NCBI RefSeq assembly: GCF_026914185.1
Contig: NC_070561.1
Coordinates: forward strand, 7,068,001-7,132,000
DNA from: Puccinia triticina
Lineage: Eukaryota > Basidiomycota > Pucciniomycetes > Pucciniales > Pucciniaceae
DNA length: 64,000 bases
Reading direction: 5' to 3'
Shown here: positions 56,389 through 64,000 of the stretch, in pieces
How positions within the stretch are numbered: position 1 is the stretch's first letter
How the letters are laid out: each line of letters begins with the position of its first letter
Program-made: the position numbers and the translations under genes
Notes under the pieces: generated by a model
Told to the model about the DNA's origin: nothing
The model's input: only the letters and a program-made list of their open reading frames with translations
Database searches by the model: none

Positions 56389-58080
56389 CTGAAATAAAAG
56401 CACACCTTGTCAGAGAGACCGGAGTGCGGTTAATGAAGGAATGCACATAATGCTGCTCACTTTCGGGGTTGTCAGGTTGGACTGTGACTGTGATTGGCCG
56501 GTTGACTTTTTCCCAAAGGATGGTCGCGCCGAGGAAACGAAAGCGATGTTGTGTGTGGAAGTGGATGGGGCATAGAAAGGCCAGAGGCCTCAGCCTTTTA
56601 TGCCTGGGTGGACAGTCCGTCCTCTCCTCGGCGAATTGGACATGAATCGGAATACATCGCCCAAGAGTGACCGATAGACCCGGCTTCGCGGGGCCATGGG
56701 ACTTGTTTGTGATACATGTGAATGTGAGGGATGGGGCGATGAATACAGACGGCGCCACTGTTGACATCATGATCCGTATTCGATGGCCAATAAGAGAACG
56801 CCTGACAATGGATCAAGGGGCATGGAGTTTCATACCGAAGTCGGAACGGGCCGGCGAATCGTGTACACCACGAGAGCGATTTCGGCTCCCTCGGACCGAC
56901 AACCCAACGACAAAGGGACACACGTCGGGCTACCGTGTGAATGCACGGCAGCACGGCGTCGGGGTGTCCCTCCTGTCAGGCTGCCGTGTGAATGCAGGGC
57001 AGCACGTCGTCGGCGTCTGCAACGGTCAGGCTGCCGTCCCTCTTGACGACAGGCGACCACCTCGGTCATTCCGCCGCAAGCCTGCCGGTCAGTTGCCTGG
57101 CGGCGACCCGGTGGCTCGACCCAACTCGCGCTGCCTGTCAGCCGCCCGGCAGCCGTCCTTGTCCTGGGCTCCCTCGGAGCGACAACCCGACGACATAGGA
57201 CACACTGTCGGGCTGCCGTGCGAATGCAGAGCAGCACGTCGTCGGCGTCTCGCGAAGGTCAGTCTTTTTTCTGACACATCTGATACTGCAGACTTGAGCT
57301 CACAGGGCTGTCAAACCAACCCGGAAGCTGTCTCGCCGAGGCTCACCCGGGTCAGGATGACCGCGTGTTGCCGCCGGCTTGCCGTCGAGGCCTCCCTCAG
57401 CGTAGCATTTCCTGCTCATCTCAGAGGTTGTTCTTTCATGCAAGAGCTCGAGAAAAAAAAATTGAAGAGTGTTTTTTTTTTTTTTGACAAAAAATGACTC
57501 TGCAAAATTTTGGATCAGCCCATCTTGAGGATGCTAGGCTGTATTCTCAAATTTCACCGAGCAACCAATCGCCATTGGCCTTTGGCCGAGTTGGAAGATG
57601 CGGTGCATGTGGGGATGGGCTTCTGATGGAACATGGGTTCAAGCCTCGCTACGATGTTTTTTTGCGGCGCGCCGAGTGTCTCTTGCCTGGACTCTCACGG
57701 CCTCTCACGGCAGAGGTGCGAGTACATGATCCCACGCACCCATCACATGGCGGGTAGCTCGACGGCTGATTGTCGATGGGGCTGCCCAAAAACATAATCT
57801 CACGACCTGGAGAGTCGCTGAGAGATTTGTTTGAACAAGGGCAGCCTGTCGACGACCCGCCCCTGCTGCCGTCAGATATGCGGCAGCGCTTGTGGTCGGC
57901 CCAACACTGTGGCTGCAAACCGCGACACCACGACGGCGGCCAGCAGGAAGGTTTGGCTGGGTCGGGGAGGGTCAGGTTGCCGGCAAAAACAATCAGCAAA
58001 CCAACGTTGGCGCACTCCCGTGGTGTATGAGACTAATCCGTCTTGGACAGGTACCCTACTGAGGCGGGAACGGGCCGGAT
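56389..58080. other. GC-rich intergenic DNA with direct repeats
   Basis: Holds a duplicated block of about 80 bp (CCTCGGAxCGACAACCCxACGAC, then GGGCTxCCGTG) at 56888-56960 and 57170-57245, and a partial copy at 56980-57022. A 16-T run lies near 57470. A plus-strand frame 56667-57497 spans the repeats but has no recognised domain. Nothing else was assigned. Confidence 0.45.
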
Positions 58081-58523
58081 TGTAACGACTCCTCTGGGTT
58101 TCTACTGAAGGTTTACAGATATTTATGAATATTCTTTAAGTCTTTCTTTAGTTCGATCGACGATCGGGGTTCTGGAGCGGTGTTGCTCTTCACCTTTGGT
58201 GCATGTAATGATGATGACGTATTTTCATTGTGACGTCAGCGAGGTTTTTCCGATGATGGTTATCTACTCTCTTTCCTTTTACCTCTTTCCTCCTCTCTTT
58301 CTTTCCTTTTCTCATTGAGATATTATTTGTCATTATAGTTGTAACTTTACTCATGATTATCTATCCGAGCAAAATCTTATATCTCGGAAAGCATACAACC
58401 AAAAAGCTTATAGATACAAACTTCGACTTGAAATCTTAACTTATTACTTAAGCACACAGCGAACTATCCTCTTGGATAAGTTTCATAGCTACATAGCGAA
58501 CTAAGTAATAGGCCAGACTTCAC
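58081..58523 (+). repeat. 5' LTR (right border approximate)
   Basis: Starts with TGTAACGACTCC and contains TTCGATCGACGATCGGGG. The right border is set at a CA near 58523 by convention only, because the 3' copy is truncated. No tRNA primer-binding site was recognised after it. Confidence 0.5.
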
Positions 58524-58573
58524 ATTTATATCTCGATCTCTTTTTTTTTCGACTACTATACTCCCTCAGAACC

Positions 58574-61500
58574 ATGTCCGACAATTCTGTAATCTCTCCA
58601 ATAACTCCGGTTTGAATTTCTCCTAGGTTTTCTCCGTCTCCACCCATCAATCCGCCAAACGCCTCGGTTCCTAATTCTCAACAAACCCCCTTCTTTCCAG
58701 CTGGAGCTCCTTCGCCGATTGATCACGATTCTTCGTTTTTCATGACCTTTTCTCCTCGACCAATTCCTACAACTTCCCCTCAACCTCAGCCTGGCCCTCA
58801 GCAAGGTTCTTCGCGGGATCATCCGGCTACTCTAAATGATGCTGGCCAACAAGAGGAGGACATTTTGGCATTACTTTCCAATTTACGAGTTGATAATTCG
58901 ACCCAGTCCACCCTGTTGCAAGAACAATCGGTGTCAATCGCTCTTTTGAAGGCTCAAGCTCGTCAAGATAAGCTGGCGATCTCATCTTTGAAAGCGGAAT
59001 CGAAGAATATCAAGGATATTTTTCATGCGGAGTTGTTGAAACATCAAGCGAATAATCAACAATCAATTGCGCACTTACAAGGAGTGTTGGAGGGTTCAAA
59101 CGATGCTTTGGGTGGTCGATTGGGTCGGTTAGAGGTTATGAATACTCAGTCAATTTCCGAGAAGCCTCGAGTTTTCATTGAACCCCCCCATCAATCTCAT
59201 ATATTCTTTACGGGAGCACCACGCAAAACTAACAACTTCGTCTTTTCAATGAGAAATACTTTTGAAAGGATCGGGGAGCAGTTTAATTCCGAGAAGCAGA
59301 AGATTTTATGGACTTCTGGATACTTTTGTGGTGGCCCGGGACGACCGGATGGGGAAGTGCCTTCGTATACTTGGTGGCGCGGACTGCTTTCTAAAAACGC
59401 CGAGGTTCTTCACTTGCCGACTCTTAGGGCGTCTGCGAAGATGGATTATGTTATAGCTGAGCTGCAAGACATTGACTCTTTCATCAAAGCTATAGAGCGT
59501 ACCTTTGTTAATCATCACGAATTAGAAGAAGCAGAAGCGGCCTTTTATTCTGCTCGGCAAGGAAATAAGACGATCGAAGAGTTTAACATTCTATTTAACT
59601 CTTTGCTTCACCCTTTGAAGCTCGACGATCGCTCTCAGTGCAAGGCTTACGACAAGGTGATCGATGCGAACCTCGTCAGGTTGGCTCTTATCAGAGGACC
59701 TTGGACGGATGTGGAAGATTTGTCGATGAAGCAAGAAATCACAGTTTCGGTTTCCAGGAATTTGGCGGGAGTCAGCAGGATATTGGATCCAAAGCCTCAA
59801 TCTCGTGTCATTAATCATCCTCCGGTTCGACTTCCACAACCACCACCTCAACACCAGCGGGGAAAAGGTCCAGATGATGATGCTATGGATTTGGACGAGG
59901 TTTCGGCGGCCATGAAGGATGCCGGCTTTTTGTATGCGGATTTTTGACAGCAGTGTGTGGACCGCAACATCTGCATTTGATGCGGCGGTTCTTTCGATGA
60001 TGCCCACTACCAGAAGCGAGGTTGTACGCTGGGGAGGGATATGAAGATGGACATGTCTGAAATGTTGGAATTGTGGAAGGAATGGGGCGGTTCTGTTTGG
60101 CATAAAAAGGCGGGCGTGAGGCGTAGTGATTCAAAATGGGCTCCTGAAAACTTGTCCTAACAAGGAACGGGGTTTTCTTCTAATCGATCGGTCCCAAAAT
60201 CTTCGGTCCCTCAATCTCGACGCGACAATAGTGAATCGGTTTCTCCTGCTCCTCGTCCAGACAAGGGGAAGAAGCGTCAGTCTCTCGCCGAAGTCGACGG
60301 ATTGCCATTCAAGAAGCAGGCGGCGGAGTTTCAAGGCCGGTCCGATGATGCGGGATTATCAGCCGATGCGATAAATATGGAGGATATGTCGGCTGGGGAG
60401 GTGTTCTTTAACACGTGTATGGCGGAAAAGATGAATTCTGCCGACTGTAAGCAATCTCATTTCGTTAAGCTTTCTCCTCGGTCAGACGGTCGACCTTTCT
60501 TTCGGGGTAGTTTGCTCGCGGGAAACAATCGTAAGACTAACGTCTATGTTTTGGTTGATTCTGGTGCATCCGCCTCATTTATTGATATTGACTTTGCTAA
60601 GAAAAATGAACTTCAGATTCTTCCGATGGCGGTCGGCTTGCAGGTGAAATCGTTTGACGGCTCTTGCGCGACTTCGGGTCAAATTGTTTCTTACACAAAA
60701 GGGGATGTATTAATTCCCACAAGCTGTAGTTCTTATCTTCGTTCCCACATGAATTTGCATTTAACCAAGTTAGCGTCTGCGGACATTATTTTAGGTAGTT
60801 CGTGGTTAAAGGAGTCTGGTTCTTTTGTAGGAGGGAAGAATAGTGATGTACTAATGTATGAATGTATCCAAGAAATATGTCAATTTGATAGTATTGAAAC
60901 TAAGTCGCTTACAGAAAAGTTTTGCGACGTTTTTGTCACAGATTCTTTAGCTGTTCTTCCTCCTCATCGAGGACAGTTTGATTGTGAGGTTAATTTAAAG
61001 TCAGGGGCCGAGCCTCCTTTTGGTAAAATGTATAATTTAAGTAAACCAGAGCGAGACGAATTGAAGGCCTATGTTGACGAGAATCTTTCTAAGGGTTTTA
61101 TCAGGTTGTCCTCCTCTTCAGCGGCGGCTCCGATTTTTTATGTGAAAGTGGCAGGTAAAGCAAATCGGCCTTGTGTCAATTATCGCATTCTGAATAATAT
61201 GACAATAAGGGACTCGTACCCTTTGCCGGTTATTGCTCACTTACTAAATAATTTACAGGGGTGCAAGTTTCTTTCCAAGATCGATCTCAAGGCGGCTTTC
61301 AATCTTCTGCGGGTTGCAGAAGGCCACGAGTGGAAAACAGCTTTTTGTACGCCATGGGGCTTGTACAAATACCAGGTTATGCCTTTCGGATTGGCGAATG
61401 CACCGGCTACCTTTCAGCGGTTTATTCAGCACGTTTTACGGGAGTTTTTGGACGTTTGCTGCTTTGTTTACATTGATGATATTTTAATATATTCTAAAAC

Positions 61501-63886
61501 TCACGATCAACATTTGGCTGATCTTAATTCTATTTTGCAGAAGCTCCGAGAGTATTCTTTAAAAGCTTCTTTGAAAAAGTGTCAATTTTTTTGCTCAAAG
61601 GTAACCTTCCTCGGCTTTGACATTACAGACGAGGGTTTGCAGATGAATAGGGACAAGCTGAAGACTATTGGAGATTGGCCTTTCCCGGTTACGGTTCGCG
61701 GCCTTCGAAAATTCTTGGGTTTTACAAATTTTTATCAAAGGTTTATTCCGCGTTTCTCTTTGGTAGCGGGCCCGTTGACAACTCAAACTCAGGAGAAGTA
61801 CAGCGATGCGGCTCTTTTAGATTCTGCTGCAACAAGAGAAGCTTTTGACGCCTTGAAAAGGTTGTTTATTAATGAACCTTTATTATTGCATTTTGATTTC
61901 GAAAAGGATAGGATTGTCCATGTCGATAGTTCTGGGTATGCAATAGCGGCAGTTCTGAGCCAGCCAAATTCTAACGGAGACTATTTGCCGGTTAGTTATT
62001 TTTCTCGAAAGCTATCGGACCGCGAGCGATCTTGGAAGATTTTCGATTTAGAATTGCTGGCGATTGTCTCGGCTTGCGAAGAGTGGAGGGCGTGGTTGAT
62101 GGGGACTGCCAACCCGGTAGTTATGTACTCTGATCATTCCAACTTATTATACTTTAAAACAGCTAAGTATCTTTCACCAAAGCAGGCGCGATGGGCGTTG
62201 TTTTTAGATGATTTCAACATGATGATTTATCACATTGTAGGTTTGAAGAATCCGGCGGATGGGCCCAGTCGCAGAGATGATTATTTTGATGGAAGAAAGC
62301 GGAATACCGATGTAGATCTGATCACCAAGCGAATGGTAAACTGCGAGGCGGGGGAGATCAATGGTAATGAAGATACTTTGCCTTTTTCTACTCATGATCT
62401 TTTTTTTCAACGACCAACGAGTGAACTATTGACTTATTTTATGAATCATTATACGGAAGGAGAAAGGTCGTCGAAAGGGGTGGTTTTCACTGATGGCGTT
62501 TATTGGCATCATCACAGAGTCCTGGTTCCGGCTGCTTTGCGCGCGAGGATAATCATGATGTATCACGACGCTCCTGCGGCGGGGCATCCGGGTATAGCTC
62601 GGACGTTGTCTAGCCTGTCCCGGACCTTTTCGTGGCCGGGGATTAAGGCTTCGGTGATCAAGTATGTGACTAGTTGCGATTCATGCCAGCGGGTAAAGGC
62701 TAGGCGCCGTTGTCCTGATGGGAAACTTGTGCCTATTGTCGCGGATCCCAAGCCCTGGAGTGTGATAGGGATGGACATGATAGTTAAGCTCCCGCCCGCG
62801 GGGGGATTTGACTCTATTCTGGTGATTATTGACTTGTTGAGTAAGCTAACTCACTTTATTCCTTGTAAGGAAGCTTCCTCGTCGGCTGTCTTGGCGGGTT
62901 TGTTCTGCAAACACATTTTCCGGTTACATGGCTTGCCTGATAAAATAGTCTCGGACAGGGGGAGTACTTTTGTTAGCGAGTTTTGGAAAGCCCTTATGAA
63001 ATCTTTGAGTATCAGGTCGGCCCTCTCGACGGCTTACCATCCGCAGACCGACGGCCAGACGGAGCGAATGAACCAATTCGTGGAAGATTATTTGCGTCAC
63101 TTTTGCTCCTATTACCAGGACAATTGGGACAAATGTTTGGAGATGGCTGAGTTTTCTATTAACAATTCCGATTCGTCTAGTTTGAAGATTTCTCCGTTTT
63201 TCTTTACTTACAGCTTCCACCCGCGGTTTAACGTTTTAACGGAGAATACGGGGCGCAAGAGTTTGGACGAATTTCTGGTTGATTTACAGGTGTCTCAGGA
63301 GACCGCGATGGAGTGTCTGCGACAGGCTCGGATAAAGCAAGCATTTTATTACAATAAAGGAAAAAGGTCTAGCCCGGTTTATCATGAAGGCGACGAAGTA
63401 CTCTTGCTAAGAAAGTTTATTCAGTTTCGAAGGTTGAACTCCAAGCTGGATTACCGGTACATAGGTCCATTCAAAGTGATCAAAATGGTGGGACCAAATG
63501 CGGTGATGTTGGATTTGGTTTCGGATTATCCTAAGCTACATCCGGTTTTTAACGTCTCTTTACTGACGCGTTATGTACGCCCTGATTCAATTGAAGAGCG
63601 CGGAACTGAATTGGGATTGAAAGAAAAATATTACACGAATGAACAGGTAGTGGATTGGACAAGAATTAAGGCCGTTCTGGATGTGAGGACCGTGAAGAAA
63701 GGTTTGTTTGATTACTTAATTTCGTGGTAGAACTCCACTCCGGGTGAGGAGACTTGGGTATCGCAAAACCACATTCCGGTAGGTGCAAGCAAATATTTAG
63801 AAGATTTCCGTCGACATGCGGAGGCCCGCAAGAAAAAGGTTAAAAAAGTGGCTATTGTTAAAGGCAACAATATGGTTCCTGGGTAG
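58574..63886 (+). pseudogene. Gag-pol polyprotein, single frame with five stop codons
   Basis: One continuous frame of 1770 codons from ATG 58574 to TAG 63884-63886. It carries in-frame stops at 58613 (TGA), 59945 (TGA), 59978 (TGA), 60158 (TAA) and 63728 (TAG) and no frameshift. Order: gag with coiled coil (about 58860-59120), a CCHC-type knuckle (59966-60030), aspartic protease (VDSGAS, near 60555), reverse transcriptase (YIDDILIYS, near 61470), RNase H (HVDSSG, near 61920; DLELLAIV), integrase with HHCC finger (62560-62690) and DDE core (MDMIV, VSDRGS, YHPQTDGQTE), and a chromodomain (from about 63690) split by the last stop. The stops make translation of a full product unlikely, though the main pol segment (60302-63730) is open. 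Confidence 0.85.
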
Positions 63887-63902
63887 TAGCCGAGTCTCAT
63901 TT

Positions 63903-64000
63903 TGTAACGACTCCTCTGGGTTTCTACTGAAGGTTTACAGATATTTATGAATATTCTTTAAGTCTTTCTTTAGTTCGATCGACGATCGGGGTTCCGGAGC
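63903..64000 (+). repeat. 3' LTR, first 98 bp only
   Basis: Matches 58081-58178 at 97 of 98 positions and is cut by the window edge. Confidence 0.9.

Larger units (their letters stand above)
58081..64000 (+). mobile_element. Ty3/gypsy LTR retrotransposon (chromovirus type), cut by window end
   Basis: TGTAACGACTCCTCTGGGTT starts the 5' LTR at 58081 and the 3' LTR at 63903. The first 98 bases of the two LTRs differ at one position (58174, T against C). The 3' LTR runs off the window, so LTR length and target duplication cannot be read; the 5' LTR probably ends before about 58550. The single internal frame encodes gag, protease, reverse transcriptase, RNase H, integrase and a chromodomain. Confidence 0.9.

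Overview
The window looks like nuclear DNA of a basidiomycete, most likely a rust fungus (Pucciniales). The reasons are short GT-AG introns (roughly 50-100 nt), a multi-exon plant-cell-wall lyase, several small secreted proteins, KDZ, Mutator-like, hAT and Ty3 elements typical of basidiomycetes, and nonsense mutations in a TCG>TTG context. The species cannot be named from sequence alone. Most of the 64 kb is transposable elements inserted into one another; host genes are islands between them.

Region by region. 1.7-11.1 kb: a short foldback element (arms at 1737-1889 and 10973-11113) was split by a hAT element (1890-5212, 8-bp target duplication) and by a Mutator-like element (5233-10963, 9-bp duplication). 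The Mutator-like element carries an intact 8-exon gene that joins a zinc finger, a MULE-type transposase and a USP-like cysteine-protease domain. 11.4-12.8 kb: small non-autonomous elements, one rich in GCGCAGCGG. 13.6-14.1 kb: a small secreted cysteine protein. 15.2-15.8 kb: a 92-aa protein with a cysteine-rich tail on the minus strand. 16.0-25.0 kb: a 9-kb KDZ-type transposon with nearly identical ~0.2-kb terminal inverted repeats and a 10-bp target duplication. It encodes a 9-exon transposase (988 aa) and a convergent 5-exon accessory gene of unknown function (697 aa). 26.1-28.3 kb: a PL1 pectin/pectate lyase gene with about 13 exons.

28.6-34.7 kb: a 6-kb inverted-repeat element containing a CACTA-like element, which itself contains a Mutator-like element with a small open frame. 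35 kb: a 17-bp minisatellite. 36.1-37.4 kb: a four-exon secreted protein (340 aa). 38.3-39.6, 45.5-48.8, 49.4-49.6, 50.2-53.1 and 53.5-54.4 kb: non-autonomous CACTA-like elements (CACTA/CACTG/CACCA/CACA ends, mostly with exact 3-bp duplications). Several share arrays of short hairpins built on GGTCATTGAG / CTTGATGGCC. 42.3-44.6 kb: a GC-rich host gene for a CENP-B/ARS-binding-type DNA-binding protein with a Gln/His-rich region. 55.9-56.4 kb: another small secreted protein. 58.1-64.0 kb: a Ty3/gypsy chromovirus-like retrotransposon, cut by the window edge, with one gag-pol frame broken only by point stops.

The transposons appear to be of different ages. The MULE and KDZ elements have intact gene models and exact target duplications, while the hAT and Ty3 elements carry nonsense mutations consistent with C-to-T hypermutation. 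Where introns were placed, the check was that each joins in phase with GT/AG (one GC/AG) ends; no transcript data were available.
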